A stretch of 64,000 nt of DNA from Hydrogenophaga intermedia (lineage in GTDB: Bacteria; Pseudomonadota; Gammaproteobacteria; Burkholderiales; Burkholderiaceae_C), in NCBI RefSeq assembly GCF_023715105.1, contig NZ_JAMBNO010000011.1, positions 122,594 to 186,593 on the forward strand. Reading direction: 5' to 3'. Each line of letters opens with the position of its first letter. The first letter of the stretch is position 1. Positions 18,464-30,527 of this stretch are shown in pieces. The notes beneath the pieces were generated by a model. It had not been told where the DNA came from. It did not search any database and worked only from the letters and a program-made list of their open reading frames with translations. The position numbers and the translations under genes were made by a program.

Positions 18464-19249
18464 TTATTGTCCGAGCATGCGCGACAACAAGCCGCGGCGT
18501 GTGGCTTTGGCGCGAGCAAGTGTCAGTATCACCGAAATATTGTCACGCCCGCCGGCAGCATTGGCGGCATCCACCAACGCCACCGCTTTCTCTTCCAGCG
18601 TGCCTGCCGTCACCAGCAAGGCGGCGATGCGTTCGTCGCTGAGCATGTCGTTGAGGCCGTCGGAGCAGAACAGGTAGAGGTCGCCGTCTTCGACGCGGTA
18701 TTCGTTGACTTCGAGCAACACCGCATCCTCCACGCCCAGGGCACGCGTGACCAGGTTGCGGTGCGTGGCGTACTGGGCCTGCTCCAGCGAGATCAGGCCG
18801 GCATCGATCTGCTCTTGCAACAGCGAGTGGTCGCGCGTCATCTGCACGAACTCCCCGCCGCGCAACCGGTAGCAGCGCGAGTCGCCCACGTGGCCGATCA
18901 TCACGCGGCCATCGAGGAACACGCCCATGACGAGCGTGGTGCCCATGCCGGCGTACTGCGGGTTGGCGTTGGCCGCGTTGAAGATGGACCGGTTGGCGTT
19001 GTCGATGCAGATTTCCATCGCGCGCTTGAGCTCGCGCGTGCTCGACTCGGCGCCCCCCTCGGCCAGCCAGCGGCCGAGCTCCGAACGGATGAAGGTGGTG
19101 GCCATGGCGCTGGCCACCTCGCCCGCGTTGTAGCCCCCCATGCCGTCCGCCAGCACGGCCACCCCGTTGTCGGTGTCCAGCGACACTGCGTCTTCGTTGT
19201 TGTCCCTGACCAGACCCGGATCGGTCAGGGCGTGAAACTCGAAATTCAT
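18464..19249 (-). CDS. PP2C-type Ser/Thr protein phosphatase
   Basis: 261 aa, cytosolic, Mn2+/Mg2+-dependent phosphatase of the PPM/PP2C (Stp1/PrpC) family. All metal-binding motifs are present: DNNEDAV, ADGMGG, HVGDSRCYRL, CSDGLND and GGRDNISVIL. ATG 19249 gives the family N-terminus, FEFHALTDPGLVRDNNED. The gene starts 10 bp after the kinase stop and is followed by the FHA gene, giving the order kinase-phosphatase-FHA on one strand. It should reverse phosphorylation set by the adjacent kinase. Confidence 0.93.
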   Translation of the reverse strand: MNFEFHALTDPGLVRDNNEDAVSLDTDNGVAVLADGMGGYNAGEVASAMATTFIRSELGRWLAEGGAESSTRELKRAMEICIDNANRSIFNAANANPQYAGMGTTLVMGVFLDGRVMIGHVGDSRCYRLRGGEFVQMTRDHSLLQEQIDAGLISLEQAQYATHRNLVTRALGVEDAVLLEVNEYRVEDGDLYLFCSDGLNDMLSDERIAALLVTAGTLEEKAVALVDAANAAGGRDNISVILTLARAKATRRGLLSRMLGQ

Positions 19250-19259
19250 GGACGTGGCT

Positions 19260-21881
19260 TTATACCGGGATGGAGGGGGTGATACGGCCGTCCTGAGGCG
19301 TCCGCAGCGCTTGGGTCTGGTCAAGAGTGCTGTCGCTCACGATGGGCGTGATGCGCCGCAGCGCGGCCGCCACATCGGCGCCGCTGGCGGGCCGGTCTTC
19401 GGCCCGCTTGGCCAGCAGCACCTGCAGCAGTGTTGCCAGTTCGGCAGGCAAGTCCGGGCGCAGCGTGCGCAAGTCGGGCGGCACTGTGTTGGCGATCTGA
19501 TACATCAAGGCCGACAAAGAATCGCCCTTGAGCGGCAACTCGCCTGTCAGCAGTTGAAACAACATGGCGCCGAGCGCGTACAGGTCGGCCCGTCCGTCCA
19601 CGCGCTGCCCGGCCAGTTGCTCGGGTGCCATGAAGCTGGGCGTGCCCAGCACCACGCCGGTTTTCGTGCGGCTGCTGTCGGTGATGCGCGCGATGCCGAA
19701 GTCCGTCACCTTCACCTGGCCGCTGGCCGGGTCGAGCATGACGTTGGCGGGCTTGATGTCGCGGTGCACCACGTTCTGGCGGTGCGCGTGGTCCAGCGCC
19801 AGCGCCACCTGCTCGCCGACGTGCAGCACCCGGACAGGCGGCAACAGCGTGCCGGGGCGGGTGTGGGCCTGCAGGTCGTGGCCATGCAGGAACTCCATGG
19901 CGATGTAGGCGAGGTCGTGCTCCTCGCCGGCATCGAAGATGGTCACGATATTGGGGTGCTGCAGACGGCCCGCGGTCTCGGCCTCGCGGAAGAAGCGCTT
20001 GCGTGCCTCCTCGAGCTCGCTGCCTTCGAACTCGGCCGACAGCGCGAGCGTCTTGATCGCCACCGTGCGGCCGATGGTCGGGTCGCGCCCCTGATAGACC
20101 ACGCCCATCGCGCCCTTGCCAAGTTCCTTCTCGACCCGGTAGCGACCCAGCATGGGCTGCTCCACGCCCGGGCGATCGAGCACCAGGGTGCCGCCCGGAT
20201 GGGCGCCGGCACCGCCGCCGAGCACCACCGTGCGCGCCATCGATTGCGCCTGCAGGCGCCGCGTCTGCACGTCGGCGTCGCTGCGGTCCAGGCGCGCCAT
20301 GTGTTCGTACACCGCCTCGGCCTTGTTGAACTGCCGCTTGCGCTCGAAGTCCAGCGCCAGGTGCTTGAGGTTGTCCATCAGCGCGGCGCTGTGCGGCACG
20401 CGGCGGAAGCGGTCGAAGGCCATGTCGAGCTGGCCCTGGCCCTGCAGCGCCAGACCCATCATGCGGTTGGTCTCGGCCGACTCCTGGTCGGCGCGGCGCT
20501 TGCCGGCCTCGGTGATCAGGAAGCGGCGTGTGGTGAGCGCGAGGTGACCGGCCAGCAGCAGCACCGCGGGCAACACCAACGGCAACCAGAGGGCCGCGCG
20601 TGAGAGCAACAGATATTCGGTGGCCAGCAGCGTCAGCAGCAGGGCCGCCGTCACCAGCGCCGCCGCCGCCGCGGAAAGCCGTCGCAAGCCGAAGCCCAGG
20701 TAGGCGGTGATGATCAGCAGCGCGGCCACCACGACCGCACCGGTCCAGGCCGGTTGGGCGATGAAGTGGCCATTGAGCAGGCTGGCGGTGTGGTGCGCCA
20801 GGATGGCCGCCGGCGACAGCGCGGGCGACACCGGTGTGCTGAACAGCGTGCCCACGCCGGCCGCGGTGGCGCCAACGATGACGATGCGATCACGCAGCAG
20901 TTCAGGGGCCACGCGGCCGGCCAGCACGTCATGGAAGGAGACGGTGGGGAAGGCGCTGACGCCGTTGCGGTCGGCGTAGAACTGGGGCAGCACACGCGCC
21001 GCCTCGTCGGTGGGAATGATCGACGGGCCGAGCACCAGGGCTTCACCCGGGCGCAGTGCGACATCGGCCACCGACAGGTTCAGGCTGTGCGCCGCGGTGG
21101 CCAAGGCCATGGACGGCACCGCCACGCCATCGAAGCGAACCAGCAAGGCCTCGCGGCGCACCGCGCCGTCCGGGTCCAGCCACTGGTTGAGGTGGCCCAG
21201 CGCCGCAGCACTTTCACCCAGCGCGGGCAACGGCAGCAAGGCGCGTTGGGCGGGCACACCGTAGCCAGCCACGTCCGGCAGGGCATTGCGCTGCACATAG
21301 GCGGGCAAAGGGGCGTCGGGGCGGCCGCGCGGCTCACCGAGTTCGAACACCGAGGGCAGCACCACCCGACCCGAGTCGCGCACGCTCGCCGCCAGCCGTG
21401 CGTCGCTGTCCAGCCGCTCCTGAGCGGCGCGCAGATCGGCCAGCAACCCTTCGCGCGCCACCGGGCCCAGGTCAGCCAGTGCGGGGTCGGCCCCTTCGAT
21501 GCGCTCACGCAACCGAACCAGCGGGGCGAGGCCGCGATCGGTCTGGGGCTCGAAAAAGAACACGGTGTGCGCCACGGTACGGACACCGGCCGCCCGCAGG
21601 CGGTCGATCAATTCGGCGTGCACATCGCGCGGCCAGGGCCAGCGGCCGATGGCATTGATGCTGGCGTCGTCGATCGCGACCACCGTGATGCGATCACCGG
21701 GCTGGCGCGCGCTGGCGGTGCTGGCGTGGTCGTAGAAGCGGCGCTCCATGGAGCCGATCAGGTCCGTACCGGCGTGCAATAGACCCACGACCACGAGCAC
21801 GCCGAGCGCGGTGGCCGCGTCGGCGAGCGAGCGCCAGCGCGGACGGCGGCGCACAGGGGTCGGGGAATCGGCGTCGTTCAC
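19260..21881 (-). CDS. CHASE2-domain transmembrane Ser/Thr protein kinase
   Basis: About 873 aa. Order of parts: a short cytosolic N-terminus, one membrane segment (ALGVLVVVGLLHAG), a periplasmic CHASE2 sensor domain (begins RITVVAIDDASINAIGRWPW), three closely spaced membrane segments at about residues 370-450, a linker, then a Hanks-type kinase domain. The kinase domain shows LGKGAMGVVYQ, the Lys in VAIKTL, HRDIKPANVML and DFGIA, and is complete; the tail after it is short. GTG 21881 was chosen because it is followed by the natural N-terminus and has a weak GGAATG site; no upstream methionine is well placed. It probably couples an extracellular signal to the FHA protein encoded two genes downstream. 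Confidence 0.9.
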   Translation of the reverse strand: MNDADSPTPVRRRPRWRSLADAATALGVLVVVGLLHAGTDLIGSMERRFYDHASTASARQPGDRITVVAIDDASINAIGRWPWPRDVHAELIDRLRAAGVRTVAHTVFFFEPQTDRGLAPLVRLRERIEGADPALADLGPVAREGLLADLRAAQERLDSDARLAASVRDSGRVVLPSVFELGEPRGRPDAPLPAYVQRNALPDVAGYGVPAQRALLPLPALGESAAALGHLNQWLDPDGAVRREALLVRFDGVAVPSMALATAAHSLNLSVADVALRPGEALVLGPSIIPTDEAARVLPQFYADRNGVSAFPTVSFHDVLAGRVAPELLRDRIVIVGATAAGVGTLFSTPVSPALSPAAILAHHTASLLNGHFIAQPAWTGAVVVAALLIITAYLGFGLRRLSAAAAALVTAALLLTLLATEYLLLSRAALWLPLVLPAVLLLAGHLALTTRRFLITEAGKRRADQESAETNRMMGLALQGQGQLDMAFDRFRRVPHSAALMDNLKHLALDFERKRQFNKAEAVYEHMARLDRSDADVQTRRLQAQSMARTVVLGGGAGAHPGGTLVLDRPGVEQPMLGRYRVEKELGKGAMGVVYQGRDPTIGRTVAIKTLALSAEFEGSELEEARKRFFREAETAGRLQHPNIVTIFDAGEEHDLAYIAMEFLHGHDLQAHTRPGTLLPPVRVLHVGEQVALALDHAHRQNVVHRDIKPANVMLDPASGQVKVTDFGIARITDSSRTKTGVVLGTPSFMAPEQLAGQRVDGRADLYALGAMLFQLLTGELPLKGDSLSALMYQIANTVPPDLRTLRPDLPAELATLLQVLLAKRAEDRPASGADVAAALRRITPIVSDSTLDQTQALRTPQDGRITPSIPV

Positions 21882-22054
21882 AGAGGCATTCCGGGGTCGG
21901 CTCACAAAGAAAGAGGTGAGCCGGGCTGTTATCGGCCTCACGTGGCACCACTTCAGGGCGACTTCATTGGCCCCATGGATGTAGCATTTTGTTTCAAGCC
22001 ACCGCCCGGCGACAAGCCACGAGAGTGACAAGCGTCACGCCTGGGACGACAGGC

Positions 22055-22085
22055 GAAAAAAAAGGCAACGCGCGCGTTGCCTTTT
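22055..22085 (-). terminator. Intrinsic terminator of sucCD
   Basis: On the minus strand AAAGGCAACGC pairs with GCGTTGCCTTT around a two-base centre and is followed by a T-run, 20 bases after the sucD stop. The symmetric sequence also has a TTTT on the plus strand. Confidence 0.9.
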
Positions 22086-22105
22086 GCACATCCGCAGGGA
22101 ACCGA

Positions 22106-22999
22106 TCAGAGCAGCGACTTGAGCAGCTTGCCCATTTCGGACGGGTTGCGCGTGACCTTGAAGCCGCACTCTTCCATGATGGCGAGCTTGGCGTCGGCCG
22201 TGTCGGCGCCGCCGCTGATGAGCGCGCCGGCGTGGCCCATGCGCTTGCCGGGGGGCGCGGTGACGCCGGCGATGAAGCCGACCACGGGCTTCTTCATGTT
22301 TGCCTTGCACCACATCGCGGCTTCGGCCTCGTCCGGGCCACCGATCTCGCCGATCATGATCACGGCGTCGGTGTCGGGGTCGTCGTTGAAGGCCTTCATC
22401 ACGTCGATGTGCTTCAAGCCATTGATGGGGTCGCCGCCGATGCCGACAGCGCTGGACTGGCCCAGGCCGATTTCGGTGAGCTGGGCGACGGCTTCATACG
22501 TGAGCGTGCCCGAGCGCGACACCACGCCGATGCGACCCTTGCGATGGATGTGGCCGGGCATGATGCCGATCTTGATCTCGTCGGGCGTGATCAGGCCAGG
22601 GCAGTTGGGGCCCAGCAGCAGCGTCTTCTTGCCGCCGGCGGCTTCCTTGGCCTTCATCTTGTTGCGCACTTCCAGCATGTCGCGCACGGGGATGCCTTCG
22701 GTGATGCAGATCGCCAGGTCCAGATCGGCCTCGACGGCTTCCCAGATGGCGGCCGCGGCACCCGCGGGCGGCACGTAGATCACCGACACGGTGGCGCCGG
22801 TCTGCTGGGCGGCTTCCTTCACCGAGGCGTAGATCGGAATGTTGAAGATCGACTCACCGGCCTTCTTCGGGTTCACGCCGGCCGCGAAGCAATGCTTGCC
22901 GTTCGCGTACTCCTGGCACTTCTCGGTGTGGAACTGACCGGTCTTGCCCGTGATGCCCTGGGTGATGACCTTGGTGTCTTTGTTGATGTAGATCGACAT
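22106..22999 (-). CDS. sucD: Succinate-CoA ligase alpha subunit
   Basis: 297 aa. It forms the nucleotide-phosphate transfer half of succinyl-CoA synthetase in the TCA cycle. The N-terminal CoA-binding domain begins [20 protein letters not shown] and the phosphorylated His lies in [10 protein letters not shown] near residue 245. Length and motif match the E. coli alpha subunit. It follows sucC by 15 bp in the same orientation and ends in a strong terminator. Confidence 0.97.
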   Translation of the reverse strand: MSIYINKDTKVITQGITGKTGQFHTEKCQEYANGKHCFAAGVNPKKAGESIFNIPIYASVKEAAQQTGATVSVIYVPPAGAAAAIWEAVEADLDLAICITEGIPVRDMLEVRNKMKAKEAAGGKKTLLLGPNCPGLITPDEIKIGIMPGHIHRKGRIGVVSRSGTLTYEAVAQLTEIGLGQSSAVGIGGDPINGLKHIDVMKAFNDDPDTDAVIMIGEIGGPDEAEAAMWCKANMKKPVVGFIAGVTAPPGKRMGHAGALISGGADTADAKLAIMEECGFKVTRNPSEMGKLLKSLL

Positions 23000-23014
23000 G
23001 GTGGTTCTCCGGGC

Positions 23015-24181
<1,167 letters not shown>

Positions 24182-24270
24182 GAGGTCTCTCTCAGGGATG
24201 GATCGTGTGTCCGGCGCGGCTGCGTACGCCGGGAGACGGGCTCTTGGGTGAGCAACCAAGAAATGTATCA

Positions 24271-24285
24271 TGGTGCATTGCACCA
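24271..24285. promoter_or_regulatory. Perfect palindrome in the sucCD/argC divergent region
   Basis: TGGTGCATTGCACCA is a perfect 7+1+7 inverted repeat. It stands 90 bp before sucC and 64 bp before argC, so a dimeric regulator could act on either gene. No regulator is assigned. Confidence 0.5.
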
Positions 24286-24348
24286 ATCCGGAGCATGCTG
24301 GCGCGTCGCCCAGGCGTTCGTCGGCTGACCGGTCTTCGAGGACTGCAC

Positions 24349-25275
24349 ATGGCCCATCAGATATTCATCGACGGCGAAGCCGGCACCACCGGTCTGCAGA
24401 TCCGCGAGCGCCTGCTGCAGGAGCCCGGCGTGCAACTGCTCAGCATTGCAGCCGAGCGCCGCAAGGACCCCGAGGCCAAACGCGAACTGATGGCGCAGGC
24501 CGACCTGGTGGTGCTGTGCCTGCACGACGACGCGGCGCGCGAATCGGTCGCCATGATCGACGCCCTGCCGGGCCGCAAACCCCGCATCATCGACGCCTCC
24601 ACCGCGCACCGCACGGCCCCTGGCTGGGTCTACGGGTTTCCCGAACTCACCGCCACACAAGCCACCGCGGTGAAGCAGGCCGATCGTGTGGCCAACCCCG
24701 GCTGCTACGCGACCGGCGCCATCGCGCTGATCCGTCCGCTGGTGGATGCGGGCCTGATTCCCGCGGACTTCCCGCTCTCGCTGCCGTCGGTGAGCGGGTA
24801 TTCGGGCGGCGGGCGCTCGATGATCGAAGCCTACGAGGCCGGCACCGCGCCGCTGTTCGAGGCCTATGCCCTGGGTCTGTCGCACAAGCACCTGCCCGAG
24901 ATCATGGCGCTCACGGGGCTGCAGCGCCGCCCGATCTTCATCCCCGCGGTGGGCAATTTCCGCCAGGGCATGCTGGTCCAGTTGCCGCTGCATCTGGATG
25001 CATTGCCGAGCCGCCCGACAGCGGCCGCCCTGCACGACGCGCTGGCCAGACACTACGCGGCCAGCGCAGCGGCCGGCGGCTTCGTGAGGGTGCTGCCACC
25101 CACGCAGGACGGCAAGCTCGACGCCACCGCGCTCAACGACACCAACCTGATCGAGTTGCGCGTGTTCGCCAACGAGTCGCACCGCCAAGCGGTGCTGATC
25201 GCCCGGCTGGACAACCTGGGCAAGGGCGCCAGCGGCGCTGCGGTGCAGAACCTCAAGCTGATGCTGGGGCTCTGA
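24349..25275 (+). CDS. argC: N-acetyl-gamma-glutamyl-phosphate reductase, short (type 2) form
   Basis: 308 aa, the length of the type 2 ArgC class. It reduces N-acetyl-glutamyl phosphate to the semialdehyde with NADPH in arginine synthesis. The N-terminal [17 protein letters not shown] is the cofactor fold and the catalytic Cys lies in [12 protein letters not shown] near residue 120; HKHLPEI and [13 protein letters not shown] also match. It is a lone biosynthetic gene here, with no other arg genes nearby. Confidence 0.96.
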   Translation: MAHQIFIDGEAGTTGLQIRERLLQEPGVQLLSIAAERRKDPEAKRELMAQADLVVLCLHDDAARESVAMIDALPGRKPRIIDASTAHRTAPGWVYGFPELTATQATAVKQADRVANPGCYATGAIALIRPLVDAGLIPADFPLSLPSVSGYSGGGRSMIEAYEAGTAPLFEAYALGLSHKHLPEIMALTGLQRRPIFIPAVGNFRQGMLVQLPLHLDALPSRPTAAALHDALARHYAASAAAGGFVRVLPPTQDGKLDATALNDTNLIELRVFANESHRQAVLIARLDNLGKGASGAAVQNLKLMLGL

Positions 25276-25310
25276 CTCGGGCCCGGGCCAAGCGCAAGCC
25301 CTGGTCGCCT

Positions 25311-25766
25311 TCAGGCCGCGTCTTCGTCGGCACCAGCCACCACGCGGCGGATCGACTCGCCGCCGAAGCCCCGCGCGGCGAGGAAACGCATTTGCCTGGC
25401 TCGCTCGGCGGCGTCGGCCGGCGCACGTCCGAACTTCTTGCGCCAGACCTCACGCGCCCGATCGACCTCGGTGCCGCGCAGCCCGTCCACGGCTTGCGCC
25501 ACCGCCTCTGGCGGCAGGCCCTTGGCCTGCAACTCCTGGCGCACGCGCGAAGCGCCCAGGCGCGCCGCGCGCCGGTGGATCACGGAGTCGATGACGCGCT
25601 GCTCGTCGATGAAGCCCTTGGCCTGCAGCTCATCGAGCGCCTGCGCGAGTTCGCCGGGCGCCTCCTCGTGCGGTGCGAGCTTGCGCAACAACTCCGCGCG
25701 CGAGTGCTCGCGCTGCGCCAGCAGGCGCAGCGCGCGTCCCTTGAGCGAGGGCTTGTCGAACCCCAC
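25311..25766 (-). CDS. recX: Regulatory protein RecX
   Basis: 151 aa, with the three-helix tandem repeats of RecX (ALRLLAQREHSRAELLRKL, DELQAKGFIDEQRVI, RVRQELQAKGL). It binds RecA filaments and restrains them. It follows recA by 17 bp in the same orientation, the usual operon. Confidence 0.94.
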   Translation of the reverse strand: MGFDKPSLKGRALRLLAQREHSRAELLRKLAPHEEAPGELAQALDELQAKGFIDEQRVIDSVIHRRAARLGASRVRQELQAKGLPPEAVAQAVDGLRGTEVDRAREVWRKKFGRAPADAAERARQMRFLAARGFGGESIRRVVAGADEDAA

Positions 25767-25783
25767 GATGCCGTCACACCTTC

Positions 25784-26896
<1,113 letters not shown>

Positions 26897-26949
26897 TCGA
26901 TGGCTCCTGAGCGGTGAGTGGGTGTTGACTTTGCGGCAAGCCGCCTGGG

Positions 26950-26975
26950 CTGTGATCGCATCCAGCACTGGATGC
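26950..26975 (-). promoter_or_regulatory. LexA-box-like and palindromic operator of recA
   Basis: A perfect 8+2+8 inverted repeat (26958-26975, GCATCCAG/CTGGATGC) overlaps CTGTGATCGCATCCAG (26950-26965), which differs from the LexA consensus CTGT-N8-ACAG at one base. Both lie just downstream of the predicted recA start point, where a repressor would block transcription. Confidence 0.5.
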
Positions 26976-26984
26976 ATGGCCAGC

Positions 26985-27012
26985 AGTGTAGCGGGGCAAT
27001 GCCTGCCGACAA
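26985..27012 (-). promoter_or_regulatory. recA promoter
   Basis: Minus-strand TTGTCG (27007-27012) and TACACT (26985-26990) are separated by 16 bp. The predicted start is near 26978, giving an 80-nt leader to recA. Confidence 0.6.
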
Positions 27013-27050
27013 CCTCAATTTTTGGTCAGTTTGCCTTACCATTCAACGCC

Positions 27051-27524
27051 ATGAGCGATCAGCACGATGACCGTTGGCGCGGCGGCCACCTCGGCCGCCT
27101 GCTGGGCGAGGCGCAGCGCCGCTTCGACGCCCGCGTGCTGCACCTGATGGCGCACGATGCGCAGGTGCCGCTGGCGCTGTCCAACCTCGCGGCGCGTGCC
27201 CAGGTGGGGGCGGCGCACGTGCACATCACGCGCCACCTGGCGTTGCGCGGTTCGCGCCTGACGGAGCTCGCGCACAACGCCGGCATGAGCAAGCAGGCCA
27301 TGGGCGATCTGGTGACGCAGTGCGAGGCCTGGGGCCTGGTGCGGCGCGAGACCGACCCGCTGGACGCGCGCGCACGGCGCATCGTCTTCACGCCCGATGG
27401 CCTGGTCTGGCTGGACGCGTTTCGCCGCGCGGTGGCCCGGGCCGAGGCCGAATTCGCCCAGCAGGTGGGCCAGGACGTGGCCACCGTGGTCGCGCTGGGG
27501 CTGGAGGCCTACGCCCAGGTTTGA
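27051..27524 (+). CDS. MarR family transcriptional regulator
   Basis: 157 aa. A winged-helix domain with LTELAHNAGMSKQAMGDLVTQCEAWGLVRRETDPLDARARRI is textbook MarR: recognition helix followed by a wing with D-x-R. It has no obvious target gene beside it; it is divergent from recA and precedes a two-component system by 63 bp. Ligand and target unknown. Confidence 0.87.
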   Translation: MSDQHDDRWRGGHLGRLLGEAQRRFDARVLHLMAHDAQVPLALSNLAARAQVGAAHVHITRHLALRGSRLTELAHNAGMSKQAMGDLVTQCEAWGLVRRETDPLDARARRIVFTPDGLVWLDAFRRAVARAEAEFAQQVGQDVATVVALGLEAYAQV

Positions 27525-27555
27525 CCGGCGTCAGCGCCAGCGAAAGGGCCAAACC

Positions 27556-27561
27556 TACAAT
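27556..27561 (+). promoter_or_regulatory. -10 element upstream of the response regulator
   Basis: TACAAT 26 bp before the ATG at 27588; a GAGGAG ribosome-binding site follows. A matching -35 is not clear. Confidence 0.4.
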
Positions 27562-27587
27562 GACCCGAACACTTGAGGAGACACGCC

Positions 27588-28252
<665 letters not shown>

Positions 28253-28256
<4 letters not shown>

Positions 28257-29767
28257 CCACACCGCCCCCGGTCGTGGAGCGTGCGCCGCGCGAGGCGCCG
28301 CCACCGGCCGAACGCCGGGCCAGCCCGATGTCGTTCGGGTTGTTCCAGCGCGAGCAGCGCAGCCTGTTCGGCGAGATCCTGGACTGGATGCTCACGCCGC
28401 TGCTGCTGTTGTGGCCGCTGTCGCTGGCGCTGACCTGGATCGTCGCGCAAGGCATCGCGAACAAACCGTTCGATCGCGCGCTGGAGTTCAACCTGCAGGC
28501 GCTGTCGCAACTCGTGGTGGTGCGCGACGGCGAGGCGCGGCTGGTGCTCGACAGCCAGGCACGCGACCTGCTGCGTGCCGACGACACCGACATCGTTTAC
28601 TACCAGTTGGTGAACGCGCGCGGCGAGCACATCGGCGGCGAGATCGACCTGCCACCGCCACCGCTGGACGACGTGCCCGAGGCCGGTCGTGTGCGTCAGC
28701 GCGACGACGTGATGCGCGGCGACGCGGTCCGCGTGGCCTACACCTGGCTGGCCCGGCCCGACCCGCTGCGCCCGGTGCTGCTGCAGGTGGCCGAGACCAC
28801 CGGCAGGCGCTCCACGTTGGCCAACGAAATCATCAAGGGCGTGATGGTGCCGCAGTTCGTGATCCTGCCGCTGGCGGTGCTGCTGGTGTGGCTGGCGCTG
28901 GTGCGCGGCATTCGCCCGCTGTCCGATCTGGAGCAGCGCATCCGCGCCCGCCGCCCCGACGACCTGAGCCCGATCGAGGAACTCGACGTGCCGCAGGAGG
29001 TGGCACCGTTGGTGTCGTCGATCAACGACCTGCTGGCGCGGCTGAAGGTCTCGCTCAACACGCAGCGCCGCTTCCTGGCGGACGCTGCGCACCAGCTCAA
29101 GACGCCGCTGGCCGGTCTGCGCATGCAGGCTGAGCTCGCACAGCGCGAGGCCGACCCGGCCGGCCTGCGCGCCTCGCTGCAGCAGATCGCCCGCTCCGCG
29201 GTGCGGGCCAACCACACGGTGAGCCAGTTGCTCGCGCTCGCTCGCGCCGAGACCACCGGCCGCGCGCTGCCCAGCGGCCCGGTCGATCTGGCAAGGCTGG
29301 TGGCCGGCGTGGTGCGCGACACCGTGCCGCGCGCGCTGGAACACGGCGTGGACCTGGGCCTGGAAGGCGTGTCCGAGGTGCCGCCCGAGATGCTGATCAC
29401 CGGCAACCCCACGCTGCTGCAAGAGATGGTGCGCAACCTGCTCGACAACGCGATTGCCTACAGCGGCCAGGGCGGCGTGGTCACGGCGCGCGTGCTGGTC
29501 GACCGCTTCAGCGGCGTGCAGGTGGTGCAGGTGGAAGACAACGGGCCAGGCATCCCCGCCGGTGAACGCGGGCTGGTGCTGCAGCCGTTCTACCGCGCGC
29601 TGGGCACCAACGTGGATGGCTCGGGCCTGGGGCTGGCCATCGTGCAGGAGATCGCGCAGCAGCACGGCGCGAGCCTGCACATGGACGACGCCCACCCCGA
29701 GCGCCCGGCGCGCCCGGGGCTTCGGGTGTCGGTGCGATTCGTGCCGCGCAACGACCCGGCCGAGTGA
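28253..29767 (+). CDS. Sensor histidine kinase, TctE-like
   Basis: About 504 aa. Two membrane segments (LTPLLLLWPLSLALTWIVAQ and the VILPLAVLLVWLALV stretch) flank a periplasmic sensor of roughly 150 residues; HAMP follows, then the phosphoacceptor His in DAAHQLKTPLAGL, the N box LLDNAIAYS and G boxes DNGPGI and GSGLGLAIV. The GTG at 28253 is coupled to the response regulator stop; an ATG at 28328 would remove a Pro-rich 25 residues and is possible. Partner of the adjacent regulator. Confidence 0.9.
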
Positions 29768-29789
29768 CGGCGGGATGGTTTCGCCGCCG

Positions 29790-29846
29790 GGCCACCCCAA
29801 GGCGAAACGCGCCCCCTGGGGGGCAGCGACCCGCGCAGCGGTGGCG
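29790..29846. repeat. GC-rich palindromic intergenic element
   Basis: The gap between convergent genes holds short nested inverted repeats including CCCCCTGGGGGG and a GCAGCGACCCGCGCAGC stretch. Similar GC-rich palindromic spacers are common between convergent Comamonadaceae genes; this may serve as a bidirectional terminator without a T-run. A looser relative occurs near 50758-50773. Confidence 0.45.
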
Positions 29847-29854
29847 CGTGGAAA

Positions 29855-30499
29855 TTAAGGCTTGTACACGTTGAGTTCGAGACGCTCGCGCTCGATCACG
29901 CGCGCCACCGCAGGCAGCGCCGCAAAGCGCTGGGCCAGCGCCCAGGTCTTGGGCAGGGTCTGGGGGTCGATGCCCGCGAACCCGCCCCAGCGCAGCAGGG
30001 TCAGCGCATAGGCATCGAGCACGCCGGGCTTGTCGCCCCCGAGCCAGGGCGAGGCCTTTTCCGCCAGCGTCTCGATCTCACCCAGCAGGCCGCGGTAGGT
30101 CTCGACGGCATGCGCCTTGACGGCTTGCTGCGCGGCCTCATCGGCGGTGAACTTGTGCGGCATGAACACGTGCGTGAAGGTGGGGTGCACCGTGTTGTTC
30201 ATCCAGGCCAGCGTCTGCAACGCGCGCGTGCGCGCCATGCCGCTGGCGGGCAACAGGCCGGCCTGCGGGAACTTCGCGTCCAGGTGCTGCGCGATGGCCA
30301 CGATCTGCGTGATCACCTCGCCATCGTCGACCAGCACCGGCACCTGGCCACGCGGGTTGACGGCCAGGTACTCGGGTGTGCGCTGCTCGCCGCGGTGCAG
30401 CTTGATCGGCAGCGGCTCATAGGTGGCGCCCGCGAGTTCGAGGGCGGTGTGGGGCACGAAGGAACATGCGCCGGAGGCGTAGTACAGCTTGAGGCTCAT
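29855..30499 (-). CDS. Glutathione S-transferase, beta-like
   Basis: 214 aa. The N-terminus MSLKLYYASGACSFVPHTAL carries the CS-x-PH motif of bacterial beta-class GSTs, NPRGQVPVL supplies the cis-proline, and a helical C-domain follows. Not closely similar to the other GST in this window (7459-8073). Upstream of it on the same strand is the topB stop, 28 bp away across the start. Confidence 0.88.
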   Translation of the reverse strand: MSLKLYYASGACSFVPHTALELAGATYEPLPIKLHRGEQRTPEYLAVNPRGQVPVLVDDGEVITQIVAIAQHLDAKFPQAGLLPASGMARTRALQTLAWMNNTVHPTFTHVFMPHKFTADEAAQQAVKAHAVETYRGLLGEIETLAEKASPWLGGDKPGVLDAYALTLLRWGGFAGIDPQTLPKTWALAQRFAALPAVARVIERERLELNVYKP

Positions 30500-30527
30500 C
30501 GTTGTGTCTCCAAAGGATGAAAAGGGC

